From positions 27,593,213 to 27,657,212 of the forward strand of contig OX467084.1 of NCBI GenBank assembly GCA_950106755.1: a stretch of 64,000 nucleotides of DNA, written 5' to 3'. Below, one piece after another: positions 1 through 12,267 of this stretch (the stretch's first letter is position 1; each line of letters begins with the position of its first letter). Under the pieces are notes generated by a model that saw nothing but the letters and a program-made list of their open reading frames with translations, was not told the origin of the DNA and made no database searches. This stretch comes from Climacium dendroides. Taxonomy: Eukaryota; Streptophyta; Bryopsida; Hypnales; Climaciaceae. The position numbers and the translations under genes are program-made.

Positions 1-2870
1 ATTTTGGTGATTAATTTCCAATGATTTGGATATTAAAATACACTTGGGGTCTTTGTATGGGGACCATTTTATCATAAAAGAAACATGGAAAAGTTAAGAG
101 GCGAAGCAAAGCTTCGCTGTACGGGGTTCTAACTCCAAATTAAGATGGAAAATAATAGTCTAACTTTGGTTAGGACAAAGACAAATACGGGAATTTTGGC
201 AATAGCTTTGCCGTATTGGAGGGGTTAACCTCAAATTTGGGGCCAAAATAACAATAATGACTTTAATAGATGGAACTTGAGAGCTTGGATCCAACACAAG
301 TCTCTCTAAATGGCAAAAAACAACACTTTGGATTAGGAATTCCAACATCTAGGCTTCAGAGGAGATTTGCTACAACAAAGTTGTAAAATCTCTCTCCAAA
401 AAAGCTCGGTTAGGAATTTTCAAGGCACAACACATAAAAGAAGGCAAACAAGCTCTAAAAGTTCTTGGCTAAGAATCTTGTAGTGTTAGTATCTGAACAA
501 TACTCCAATAGACTCAAAAAAAAAAAGCAAAATCAAAGGGACCCCCACATTCTTTGGAATGAGCTTAAAACACATAAAGATGGATGCAAGAGCAAAAAGC
601 AAAGTTCACAAAGAGAATGCAAGAAAACTTTGCCAAATTGCTCAAAGTTTTGCTAACAAGGCTGCGAAATGGCCAAAATACAAAACAAGGACCTCGTGGC
701 GGCCAAACAAAAATGAAAGAAAGAAAAGGGGTGCAAAGAGAGAAGAGGGGATGACTAAAACTAACTATTACTACGCCAAATTCTATCCTACTATTGATGT
801 TGCTATAACTTTTGAAAAAAAGGTCCAATTGGCAAACAAACTATGCCATTGGCTCCAGAAGATCCAAATTAGTCTGGAGGTCCTCCTACCTCCTTGTTCA
901 AGGTTATTTCGCGACCGAAAGATAGTGATTTGTAAAGTTGTGAAAAAGGTAGAAATTCTAACTTTTGGAGTTTATTTTTCCCAAAAGTTTTGACTATCTA
1001 GGATTATTGAGGAAATCCAAAGAAGTAAGAAAAGAGTCTAAATTGATTCCAATCAGACACCGTACGCTCCTTGTACGCCGATCAACTTACTAAATATTTG
1101 GTAAAACCGTTAAAAGTTGTTGTCAATGCTAATTCTGATACTTGTCGATGTTGGAATGTTTTGAAATTTAGCAAGGCACTTATTTAAGCTAAAACTAACT
1201 ACCCTAATTTTTAGTGGAATTTTTCCAGCACTTAGGTAATTTATATAAATTTTTCAATGCTGGTAAACACGGTTGACTTCCTAGGGAGTCATCTTTTGCA
1301 ATTCAAGAAATTATGAAACTTTTTAGATAGATTCTAGGAAGCTTCCAAAGGCTAAGTACAAATGCCCTTGTCTACTTTGCACTCTCCCATATAGGTATTA
1401 AATAAATACCTATCCATTTAATTCCTCCGAGGAGGAATCATTTTCGTACTACAAAATATTCATGAACCAACTTTTTCGATGCGCTCTTGGTATGCTTTTA
1501 TGCTAGGAACACCTATCTCCACCCTCCAATTGCACACTTCGTGTAACTTGTGGATTTTACCTACAAAGGACAATTGGATTATTTTCCAGCTTTTACCTAT
1601 TCAACAAAACTCTATGGGAACCTTTTCATAGATATTCCTAACACTTACTAGGATTTATATCAATCCATACTACTACTCTTTAGACCTGGAACATGTCATG
1701 GGCTTTTTAGGAAAAATTCCAATAAAATTCCAAGTGTGTTTTCCTACTATTTTGGCCAATAGGGCTAAATCCTACCTTAAACCCTTAATAATCAATTTAA
1801 CACCTATTTAATCATTGAAAATATTAATTGGGCATTCTTAGTGCATTCCCGGACTTTTGGGAATAATACAGCGCATTCATAGGGATTTTCCTCAAATGCA
1901 TTGTAAACACCTCTTTTTAACCATTTTCACTAGAAATACCCCTAAAATTGAGCACAAAACAAAAAAAATAAAATTCTGAGATCCAAGTGACAAATATAGG
2001 GCTCACACATTACATGGAGATTTTTATAGCAAATATGTGTGTTGTCTACAAGCAAGCCAATTTTGTTGGTTTAGAGTCACAATACTCTTGGCCTTTCCTA
2101 TATATTGTATGCATTTTAGCTTGTTCCCTCATACCCTTATTTATTCATGTGGCATTGTTTTATATAGACCATGCAGTCTTGACAAGTATACATTGTCTCT
2201 GATAGTATTTACGAATTGGATTAATACTACATTCCACTCCATATTAAGCTTTTGAAAGGGACTTCACCCTTTAGCTTGTACTTTCTGTGTCGTTATATAG
2301 TATTGATAGTACTTCTATGTAGATGTCCTATGGGGCTGTTCACTAAGGATTAGGGAGCACTATCATAGCTACTATATATAGACTATGACAAGGACTTTTT
2401 TTGTCACCATTATGAAAACAAATAGTACTATCTACTCTTACTTAGTCTTTTATTGGGTCCTCATGAATACTATGTCAACAACTTCGTTGTCTATGCTATA
2501 GGGATTAGTACTCCTATCTAGTCTTATACTGCTTTCACATAATACTAAGATGTACTCTGTCTAAGACTTTGTAGTTGTTGGTTTCACAAATAGTATACAA
2601 ATCAAGTCTTAAATTGTATGCATGTAATATTCATATATACTACAAGTACTACTAATAGTACTACATGTGACTTCGGATACGGGCTCCCAACATGGAGGTA
2701 GGATTGTCTTCACTACTTTAGCATACTCTTCACCAACATGCTTCACTTCAGTGTCTAAAGCATTTTAGGACTCTTCCTACATCTATGTCAAGTCCACATG
2801 AATACCAATATGGTGCACTGTATTTTTTATTTAAAAAGATAGAAGTTATAAATCTCGTCAACATCCTATA
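1..2870. other. AT-rich intergenic DNA, no gene recognised
   Basis: No protein family, RNA gene or clear element boundary was found here. The longest open stretch (559-993, + strand, 144 codons) is lysine-rich, has no recognisable motif and lies in A-rich sequence, so it is probably open by chance. Short direct repetitions such as GTACTA-rich text at 2280-2660 look like decayed simple sequence. Confidence 0.6.
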
Positions 2871-2896
2871 GACCAAGCTAACATGCATCAATAAAA

Positions 2897-3461
2897 AAAT
2901 TGATGTCTTCAAAGCCAACATCGCTCAAGAAAGGCTCTAATACAAAGCTTGTTCCCAACTTGTTCAACAAATTAAAGCATTCTTAAATGAGGCTAGGCAA
3001 GACTACATTGTTTCTGGTAGAGAACAAGACATTGATGTTGCTAATAGCCAAGGGAACCTAGTACTAATTATGAAGATACTTTACTCTAATATTAAGAAAT
3101 TGGAGGTATATGGAGCTACAAAGTCCTTATCCAAAGGAGCAATATCTGAAGCATAGGCTACTAAGAAAACAAACATAGCATATTCTTCTACGCTGCAAGT
3201 GTACTTGATGGAGCTGTTAGTTGGAAATGACACTATACTCATACAGTTGCTACCATTATGCAATGCTATAGAAGCACTTCAACAGACTACATAGAGCCAC
3301 TTCTCCCATCAATTTTTCAATGTTGTATTTGCTACAATGCTTTTCCTTTCCAAGACATCATTCTATATGTGTACCAACATGTTTACCATCCTTGGTGTGC
3401 TGCACAATGGTTCAAAAGCAATGTGACATATGTTGTACCCATGTGTAGTTTAGTTCCCTAG
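2897..3461 (+). pseudogene. Decayed coding remnant ending in a RING-like Cys/His cluster
   Basis: Two adjoining reading frames look like pieces of one old protein. The first (about 2897-3293) is mostly open but carries stops at 2938, 3154 and 3291; it reads as a hydrophilic, probably helical segment. The second (3258-3461) reads CCICYNAF, then an H-x2-H-x2-C cluster in HVYHPWCAAQWF, and ends near PMC. The spacing resembles a RING-type zinc-binding domain in which two expected cysteines have become tyrosine (YVYQH and TYVVP). The change of frame between the halves, the stops and the lost ligands point to a pseudogene. The parent protein is not recognised; a transposon-carried or ordinary cellular RING protein are both possible. 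The family call is inference from spacing only. Confidence 0.35.
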
Positions 3462-3767
3462 TTATGGTAAAACAATTTCGGGTTTAGGTAGTAAGACAAA
3501 ATTGCCAGTGCACAAGGAATTGTCAAATGTATTGAGGCACTAGACATTGCAAGCCCTACTGTACCTCCAATTTCTCTATATAAGACTTCTACCTCCAATT
3601 TCTTTATATAAGACTCATCCTGGTAAGAAAGAATCTTGCCAAACATACTTTTCATGCACTATTGTCCTCTTCATTTTAGCTTTATGAATGATGATAGCCA
3701 AGTAAATCTACAATGTATAGAATTGATTTCATGTGTAGTCTTCTTTCTTCTTTGCACATTGTAACTA

Positions 3768-5880
3768 TCATATCCCTATCTTCTTGGGGTGCCCAAAGTG
3801 CCTTAGTGAGTAAAGGGACTTTGAGAGTAATTTCCCAAGCCTTGCAAAAGTTTAAAAAGGAAAAAATGAGTGACTTCTAAACAAATATGGCATAATAGTA
3901 CCTTGAATTAGAAGAGCATGGTAGAATATCTTACAGTCTTGGAAAGCCCTTGAAAAGACACATTCAACCATCTAAAAAAGCATAATTTGGACTAATTGGG
4001 TAGAAGTTATAGCTGTTTAAAGTTGGCGGTGTCCTAATGGTGCCAGAACACTTAAAGACAAGGTAATTTTCATGAAATTTTATGAAAGGTTTACAATTAA
4101 TCCTTCATGAAAATATAACATGTAACATATCATTAAAAAACTAAGAATATAAGAAAGCTAAAATGACAAGCATTATGAGGTTCTATGCAACAAGCCCAAA
4201 GGTGATGACTAAGAAAAGGGTTGTGGTGAAGGCATGAAGCTATTCTCTATGAACTCAAATTTTTGGAGGGCTATAACTTTGTAAGAACTTAGCCAAACGA
4301 GACAAGTGAGAAGTTCATTGGCATTTAATTATCTTGTAGACTCAGGGGGTGCACTCCCCCTTTCTTTGATGTTAGCGTGCAAACAAAACTTTGGACCCCC
4401 TATACACTTATTGAATTTTAAATAAAATGAAATGAAAAAATATTAATAGATTTTTCTACTTTAAAAGTTTATATTTTGAATTATTGATATTTTTATTTGT
4501 TAATAATAATTAGTTACAAATTTTTGAAGTAAAAAAATACACTATAGAATTGAAAAATAACTTTCACATCCCTATATTATATAAGAAAAAATTGTTTAAA
4601 TAATGAACAAAAAAATTAATAAAAATAACTCTATATTGAAAGCTCATTTTGAGTTGAATATGGATGCAATGGTCATCTAAATGTACTCTCTAAAAATATT
4701 TGAGTTAAAAAATGCCATTTTAGTGCATTTTTATCCTCTTCTAGAAATCATTCCATATTTTATTTGAGTTTAAAATTTTGGAAATAGAATCCTATAGTCA
4801 TTAGTAAACAATGCTCAAAATTTGAAGTTAAAATTGTAGTTTATTAGAAACCACTTGTTTGCGCGTGGTTTGTTGTAGTAGAATTAAGTGCCCCCCCTGT
4901 GTGCTTGTAGACATCTAAAATGGACTTGCATGTGGGATTTGGGATTTTGGCCACAAAAGTTACACCGTTTGAAAGTTCGGGAGTTCAAATAAGGTTGTAA
5001 CTTAGAGATTTTGATTAGAAATGGGTAGTCTTCCCAGACCAAAGTGGATTTTAGAAGTCTCTTCAATCCAAAAAAAATACTATGAAAGGGTTGGTCTTCT
5101 TCTTTCCTCCCTCTTGAAGCCTTGGTGAGTCCCAGTGACTCAAAGTTGGTAATATAATTTTACTACTAGGTCTAAGGCATCATAGGGCACTTGTGTGGAT
5201 GTCCCATGGCACTCATTGAATGGAGTTCTACTCCTTGCCACACTCCTCGCTAGGCCATTTCCAATGTGTCCCTTACTAGACCACCTATTTCAATCAAAAT
5301 CTCTAAGTTATAATCCTATTTGAACTCCTGAACTTCCAAACGGCAGAATCTTACAGCCAAAATCCAAAATCCCACGTGCAAACCTATTTTAGATGTCTAC
5401 AAGACAATTAAATGCCAATGAATTGTTCACTTGTCTCACAAAGTTATAGCCCTCCAAAAATTCGAGTTTATAGAGAGTGGCATCACACCTTCACCACAAC
5501 CTTTCTTTTAGTCATAACCTTTGGGCTTATTGCGTAGAATCTCATAATGCTTGTCATTTTAACTTCCTTGTATTTTTAATTTTTTAATGATATGCAACAT
5601 GTTATATTTCCATGAAGGATTAATTGAGAATCTCTCACTCCTAGCCTTTAAGTGTCCTAGCATCAATGGAACACCACCAACTTTAAACACCATAACTTCT
5701 AGTCAATTAGTCCAAATTACATTTTTTTAGATGGTTGAATGCACCTTCTCAAGGGCTTTCCAAAAATGTAAGATGCCCTTCTAATCCAAGGTTTGCATTA
5801 ACCTTGGATCACCCCCAAAGTGACCTTTACTCACTAAGGTACTTTGGGCACCCTAAAGAGATAGGGATGTGATGGACTAG
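3768..5880. mobile_element. Large foldback (long inverted repeat) element
   Basis: The left arm (3768-4340, continuing at 4904-about 5015) is the reverse complement of the right arm (about 5285-5880). Landmarks read the same from both ends: ATCCCTATC at the tips, then GGTGCCCAAAGT and CTTAGTGAGTAAAGG, later a block with GGAGGGCTATAACTTTGT, and innermost TAGATGTCTACAAG and AAAATCTCTAAGTTA. Arms are about 600-690 bp with a spacer of about 270 bp, so the original element was about 1.5 kb. No open frame of useful length and no transposase motif are present, so it is non-autonomous or a foldback. A target-site duplication was not identified. Divergence between arms is noticeable, so the insertion is old. 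Confidence 0.75.
4341..4903. mobile_element. hAT-like MITE, copy 1, nested in the foldback left arm
   Basis: The element starts CTCAGGGGGTGCACT and ends with AAGTGCCCCCCCTG plus a few bases. CTTGTAGA occurs immediately before it (4333-4340) and after it (4904-4911), an 8-bp direct duplication as expected for hAT transposition. The interior is about 80% AT and non-coding. A shorter relative is at 39032-39365. Removing it joins the two parts of the foldback left arm in register with the uninterrupted right arm, which independently confirms the boundaries. Confidence 0.75.
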
Positions 5881-8399
5881 GCTTTTTTGAATTGACTTGT
5901 GCAACCATCACTAAAGACGTAGTAGCTATCTATTGTAAACTTATTCGACGTAAATCAACACTAGTGTTGTATGAGATAGTGTTGAACAAAGAAAGTTTCA
6001 TGATTCCTATCGTCTAAAATGTAGTATATCTCTTTAATGAAAGCATCATCTTCTGCATTCCCTAATTTGAAAGCAGCATAAAAAGTCACTTGTATGAGAA
6101 TAGTGACATGTGTAGAAGTGTAGTATATAGACTGAATTTTATTCTACTTTTAGAATGTATAGCTCTTTGCGAAGTTTATGTACAAAAGAAAATGGTGCCT
6201 TTGTATAGATGCCCTCAATACTTTTCATTGATTTATCTACCATCTTGTATTGAAATTGTGGTGGATAAAATGCTAAACAATTGGTTTAAAGAAGTCAAGG
6301 AAGTCAAAGAAGGATGTTGTGTGTAAGATCTCAATGATGCACTTTTGAGGTCTATCATCTTCTGACATTCCTATAACTTCATACTAAAATTTCTTCCACT
6401 ATATAGTTATGCCAAAGCTAATTTTTTTTTCACATGAACAAGCTTTGAAGAATACAATACTATATTGATTGTAGTCTCCAAGCAAGCATTGAGGCTAATG
6501 GAATTCAATGTCATTTGCCTTTAGACATAGCATGGATTTCTAAAATGCAATTACATCTAGAAAGTGGCACTCTCTTAGGTGGCACAACTATGTACAATAG
6601 ACACTAGCACTGACATTGCATGAAGTGTGGCGCTTTCCATGGATCACGGAATGCATTGAGCTCTTCTAACAAGTACATGACTTTCATATGATATCAACAA
6701 CAACATACATTTTTTCCTTGCACTTGATGAGAAAGAACGATCACAGACCATAGAAAAGAACCACATGACACGTATGGATTGACAAATTATAATGTTTAAC
6801 CTCTAAATGACTAAGCAGACTACTTTGGATATTTCAAAAACTCAAATAGGCTTTGTTGACTTCAAAATTTGGAGTATTGGCATGAATTTTTGGGATGGAT
6901 GCCAATCATCCTAATCTACATGTGAAGTTTTGTTTTATGAATCATTGTAATAAATATTGCAAAAGTCAGAAGTTTTTTTTTCAATTTCAATGTTGAACCA
7001 GGCAACTAAAAATATACTCCTAGAAAATATTAGATAATTTTGTTGGATTGTATAGATTTATACCTATTCAAAAACATTCAAACCACTCACATGTCAATAA
7101 TGAGTAAAATTTATAAAGAATTTTTTATTTCACTAGCATTGAAGGAAGATATATAAAATCATTTTTTGAGTTCAATTTTGGAAATTTTATATAAAGATAA
7201 AAATTCAAGATGCCAAATTATCAATTGTTTCCTAGAACAATATTTCTATTGGAATTTAATTTCTTGTCAAAGTTATTAGCTATTTTTTTCATTTGGTACT
7301 GTTTATTTTTCATAATTTCCTAAAGTTGAATATGAAAGTTTTTTTGGCTTCATTTTTTTACATATATTTTCAACCCATTTTCTAACATATTGACTAAAGT
7401 ATAGAGCATTAGGAAAAATTTGAACCTTGCAAAAGGTTGTTTAATTTTCAATTGTGATGCAAATACATGGGAATTTTTTAGAATCCTAACAAATAAATAA
7501 TTTTGAAATTGTCAATCTCATGTAATACTCATAGTGCCCCGTCATATTTCAAAAAAAAATTATTAATTTTTTTGTTGTAGTTGCACTAATGCCATACAAA
7601 ACCACAATCCTTTGTAGGGTTCAGATTTTTGTAATGGTTATGGAACATATAATGGCTCTCAAAATGTTTTATACACTTAAAGAAATTGCCATAGTTAATT
7701 GAAAAATTACAAATTTAAAAAAAAATTGTACATGTAGTATAAGTAACACATTCTTGGAAAATAAACTTTCAATATAGTTTATAATTTTGTAAAAAATTTA
7801 ATCAAATTTATTGGTAGAACTTTTTTTAATAAAAAAAATTCAATGTTCTTTATTAAGTGGAATGAAAATTGTTTTTAGAAATATTTGATAAGAATTTCAC
7901 AAATTATAAAATTTTATTGAATTAAAAATTATTTTCTGAAATAGAACTCTAAATATTTATATTTTTATAATTTATTCTAAAAAATGCAAGATAATTTATA
8001 ACATTCATATAATATTTATATATGGTTTTTAGGATATTTTTGAGACCTAACTATTTGGAATCATATTTTAGTCAATAAAATTATATAATTCATAAAATTC
8101 TTACTAAAAAATTCCAAAAAGAATTATCATTTCAATTACTAAATGAAATTGAAAAATTACTTATATTAAAAAGATTTAGTAATAAATTTGATAAATTATT
8201 AAAAAAACAAAAATGATTTTAAATCATGTAAAAAATCATTTTTTAAAAGTATGTTATTTGTGCTTCAAAATGTCCCAAAAATATTGGAAAAAAAATCTAA
8301 TTTCTCAATTAGTTATGGCATTTTTGAAGTGTATAAATACTTATGAGAGCTATTATCCTTGTTTTTCTTTCTAATAATGTTGAAAGACAAAATTTCACC
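5881..8399. other. AT-rich intergenic DNA, no gene recognised
   Basis: Very AT-rich with long A and T runs. The only open stretch of note (6090-6326, + strand) has no recognisable motif. No element boundaries were identified. Confidence 0.55.
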
Positions 8400-9240
8400 T
8401 TTAGGAAGGGCTAGGAAAAGTCTACAATTTAAAGTTTAGGCAAATTGGACTTGCAATCAATAGGAGCATTCACTCTAAAAGTTTAGGAAGATAATACTTG
8501 AACAAGTTAACTAAAGGATCTTATAGTTGGATTTTCTATTAAATAAATATAAATGAAGATTTTAGCCTTGGTTTGGGGACAAGTATTTTAAAGCAATTTT
8601 GGGCCTCTAAGCATAAAAGAACTTTAGAGGTTAATGATGGTGGGGTAAAACATGATAGAAATTTAAAGTCTTTCAATCCTTTTTCTACATTTTTGATCTA
8701 AAATAATAGTAATGAAAATAGTATAAGATTGAAGGAAAGAAAGAATGACCAAATCAATTTATGATGTCTCAAAATCTATTGTATAATTTTTTTTAAATGA
8801 ATTTATCAATGGTGTTTTTTCCCCCAAGATGGTGCATTTGAGACTCTTTTCTTAGTAATCTAAACACCAGAAAATCAAAGATTTGCAATGGATGCTCTTG
8901 TGCAAAATCTTGAACAAATAAATCAATTTTTTTTTCAAATTGGATTATTGATTTTGAAAATAAACTCGATATAATATTGACTACAAAGTACCAAAAATAA
9001 TAATTTGGTGAGATTCTATTTAATTTGAAAGTTTTGTCAACACCAAATATGTAATTGTGAGCACTTAGGAATATTGAAAATGTATAGAAGATACTTGGAG
9101 CTAAAATATTTTGTGATATGTTATCAATTATATAATTATTAACAATAATTAAGATTATTTTTGAAACAAGAAACAATACAAGCGTCTTGTTTTTTCCAAA
9201 AATGTTCAAAATAAGACATATGGTTGAAAAACTTCCTCAA
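8400..9240. repeat. Diverged relative of the Mutator-like element interior
   Basis: The text around 8755-9035 parallels 11690-11975 inside the Mutator-like element: both run through CAATTTATG, AAAATCTATT, TATAATTTTTTT, AAATGAATTT, a GAGaCT/GAGGCT stretch, TTGCAATGG, CAAAATCTTGAA and a final TAGGTTTTATTTAA-like block. The CT-rich, GC-rich terminal repeats of the later element are absent, so this is either a shared older repeat captured by that element or an end-less old copy. A 138-codon open stretch on the - strand (8793-9209) is low in complexity and has no motif. Confidence 0.5.
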
Positions 9241-10545
9241 AAGTATAACAAGTGGTAAATTTTGAAGCTATAAACAACAATTTTTGGAGTTATAATGCAT
9301 ATATAGAAAGAAAGGGTTTGTATACTATGGTACACCAATCACTTGGCAATATGCAAACTTTACATTAATTTACAAATTTAAAACTCAACATTATGTGTTT
9401 TTCACTCAAATTCAATAAGCAAAATTTTCCAATATTCCTTGTCATCATCTTCTCAATTTTCTTTTACATACATAAGAAGGTAATCAAGATACCTTATTGT
9501 TGTTAAGACAAGCTCAATGTCTTTTGGAACTTGAACTGTCAAATATAATGCTTGAAATTGTATTGAGGTCCATTGTAATATATGTGACCTCAACAACTTT
9601 TAAAAAAATAATATTTATATTAAATTTGTGCTTTATTTAATGATTTGGTTATTGAACTTTTAATTTTGAAAATATATTTCTTTTGTTTTGAGTTTCCTAA
9701 GAGCCTTTGAAATAAAAATTAATAGTTGAACATTTTTAATATAAATAATAATAAGATTATTTTGTTGTCAAGAAATTTGGCTTGGGTGTTGTCAACATTT
9801 GGTCAGTACTTCTATCAAAACTTGAAGTGTAGGAATTATAAAATAATCCTTTGACTAAGATAAAAATTCATAATCCATTCAAATGTCTTTTTGTCAGATG
9901 AAAGCTTTTTATTAAGAAATTTTCATAGATGCTACAAACCTCAAACTAATTCCTTTAGAATACTCCCTCTGTCCCATTTTATTAGTCTTTTTTTGTAATC
10001 TTAAAAGTATTAAGATTTTTTTAGTATATATTATGACCAAATGATTCTATAATGAATTTTTAATGTTTCCTCTTAATCACAAAGCAAGTGTACATGGCTA
10101 TTAATTGCAATTAAGGAAATATCAAAAAATAAGAAGTTGCAAGAGATACAAAGTACCACATAGGGAAAGATGACTTCCTATGCAACTACCTTGCCCTCTT
10201 CATGTGTTTCAATCTACACAAGAACGGTTTGGAATTCAATAGATTCAGTAAAAAAATTCAAAGTCTTTTAGTCTTTGACTTGTCTACATCAAATTTAGTA
10301 TTAGATATTCAATTTCCTTATTCCTTTTAATCTGTAAAATGGATAATAAACTAGACTTCTTGTGCCTTCATCTCATCATTGAATGGAAAAAAAAAAAAAA
10401 AAATTCTGAACCCTAAAATAAGTTTGAAGTCATGGGAACAAGTAATTGGGGAACAAATTAAAAACCAAAAGGGATAAAAAGAGTAAATCCCTCCTGGTCC
10501 GGACATACCCCAACTCGTCCCTCCCGTTCCTCCCAACCGTCTCTC
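9241..10545. other. AT-rich intergenic DNA
   Basis: Apart from the Stowaway-like terminus and a 17-A run near 10387, nothing recognisable is present. GC content rises sharply near 10490, where the following small element begins. Confidence 0.55.
9962..9990 (+). mobile_element. Stowaway-like terminus (single end)
   Basis: After a TA at 9960-9961 the sequence CTCCCTCTGTCCCATTTTAT resembles the well-known Stowaway/mariner MITE end (CTCCCTCCGTCCC type). No inverted partner was found before 10.5 kb, so this is probably a broken copy. Confidence 0.4.
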
Positions 10546-10787
10546 CAGGGCCAGGGAGGACTGACCCCTCTATTGCCCCGTTTTCTACCCCTGGATAAAA
10601 CACTGGAATCTTTTTATTTGCCATCCATGAAAAAATTTGCAAATTTTGAATTCATATTTGCAATCAGAGACCCCAAATTAGTCTAGGGAGGTGTAGAAAA
10701 ACAAATTTTACATGGTCCCAAATAGGGGGCAATTTTTACATTTACCCCTGGTTGGGGCAATAGAGGGGTCAGTCCTCCCTAGCCCCG
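10546..10787. mobile_element. Small non-autonomous TIR element (MITE), hAT-like ends
   Basis: The two ends are inverted copies over about 32 bp: the left end reads AGGGAGGACTGACCCCTC then TATTGCCCC, and the right end is its reverse complement (GGGGCAATA then GAGGGGTCAGTCCTCCCT). The outermost left bases are CAGGG, common in hAT-type elements. CGTCTCTC lies directly before the left end and four bases beyond the right end, so the duplication is uncertain. The 180-bp interior is non-coding. Confidence 0.55.
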
Positions 10788-10866
10788 TCGTCGTCTCTCT
10801 CCCTACTGAAGCCCCCCACCCCCCAATTCAATGCTGGACTCCTGTCGGACGGCTCTGCTATCCAAC

Positions 10867-11118
10867 GCCGGACGTTAAACACTCCCCCTCGAGCAAAGGG
10901 GGGTCTGTCACGCGCAGTGGGGCCTCTGCTACCCCTCCGTTCCATTCGCTCCCTGCCTTGGCTCCTCCTCTTCTCCCTCTCCCTTGCTCCCTTCCTTCCT
11001 TGACTCCTATCCTTTGGCCACAGGTTTCTTCAACCTCAACCTCGTGTCTTTGCCTTTATCCCCTAATTGTCCAAGGCACCAAATTTTTGCGTTTCAAATA
11101 TTGTGAAGTTAAATAAAG
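10867..11118 (+). repeat. MULE left terminal inverted repeat
   Basis: Pyrimidine-rich on this strand, with repeated CTCC/CTTG text. It pairs with 11972-12257 on the opposite strand; the length difference comes from small insertions in the CT-rich part. Confidence 0.8.
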
Positions 11119-11971
11119 CCTTAAGAATCAATTTTCTTTTCTAGTTAGAATTTGTACAGTTACAATTCAAAAAAATTTGATTCAACTTATGAAAATGTTG
11201 GCTTTTGTTCAATTTAAAGCAAATCTTGAGAAGCTCAAAACAAGCCTTAAACATTTAGGGGTTAAGTGTTTTCTTTTGCAACAAATATTTAACTTAAAAT
11301 TTCATTTCAAATACTTCTTAATTACCATTCATTCCAAAAGCATGGTTATAGTCTTCATCAATCTTTTTTTTAAACAAATTCAACCATAGGATTCTTTCAT
11401 TAACTTGTTCAAGTACATTGTTCCAAGATTATAAAATGACTTTTACCACCAATTGCAAGTTCAATGTACCAAAATTTAACTTTAAACGTAGGCTTCACTA
11501 GCCCTTTTAAAAGGTGAAGGATTTTGTATTTCAACATTTTTAGAAAAGAAATATGTATGTGCTATAACTTGTCCATATAGTCAATATGTTGGAAAAGTCA
11601 ATATGTTCAAAAATCCTTCAAACTTCTTTTCACATATGAAATCTACAAAGTTGGTCACCCCCAAAATATATGAGGCTATAAGGCCCAACGTGCACAACCC
11701 CAATCAATTTATGGCTTTCCAAAATCTATTCTATAATTTTTTTAAATGAATTTCTTTTGTGATATTTTTCCACAATCTAGTATATTTGAGGCTCATTTCT
11801 AAGAACCCTCGATACTACGTGAAGTCAAGATTGCAATGGGTACCCTTACACAAAATCTTGAATAGAAAAATCATAATCATCCATTTTAAAAATTGGATTT
11901 TAATGCTAAAATTAAACTTCAAATAGAGCTTTGCAAAAATATAAACTACTAAAAATAAAAAGCTGGTTAGG

Positions 11972-12257
11972 TTTTATTTAACTTCACAATATTTGAAACA
12001 TGAAAATTTGGTGCCTTGGACAATTAGAGGTTAAAGACAAAGACACAAGGTTGAGGTTGAAAAAATCTGTGGCCAAAGGATAGGAGTAAAGGAAGGAAGC
12101 AAGGGAGCAGGAGAGGGAGGGAGAAGAGGAGGAGCCAAGGTACGGAGCCAAGGCAGGGAGGAAGGGAACAGACGGAGGGAAAGGAGGAGGAGCAGGCCCC
12201 ACTGCGCGTGACAGGCACCCCCTTTTGCTCGAGGGGTGGTGGTGTTTAACGTCCGGC
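11972..12257 (-). repeat. MULE right terminal inverted repeat
   Basis: Reverse complement of the left terminus, with one extra internal CTTGGCTCC-type duplication. Outermost 16 bases are identical to the left end. Confidence 0.8.
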
Positions 12258-12267
12258 CTATCCAACG

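Larger units (their letters stand above)
10867..12257. mobile_element. Non-autonomous Mutator-like element (MULE) with long TIRs
   Basis: The element begins GCCGGACGTTAAACAC and ends with the exact reverse complement. Its terminal inverted repeats extend about 252 bp on the left (10867-11118) and 286 bp on the right (11972-12257), through the landmarks CTCGAGCAAA, TGTCACGCGCAGTGGGGC, CTCCTCTTCTCCCTC, TCCTATCCTTTGGCCACAG and TGTCCAAGGCACCAAATTTT. It is flanked by the 9-bp duplication CTATCCAAC (10858-10866 and 12258-12266). Long inverted termini with a 9-bp duplication are the hallmark of Mutator-like elements. The 850-bp interior is AT-rich with no transposase frame, so it would need a transposase supplied elsewhere. 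It lies about 1.4 kb upstream of the start codon of the five-exon gene. Confidence 0.85.

Noticed and set aside
559..993. 144-codon open frame on the + strand
   Set aside because: Lysine-rich, A-driven composition, no motif, and overlapped by an antisense frame; most likely open by chance.
8793..9209. 138-codon open frame on the - strand
   Set aside because: Ile/Phe/Asn-rich text from AT-rich DNA; the same stretch is a non-coding repeat shared with the MULE interior.
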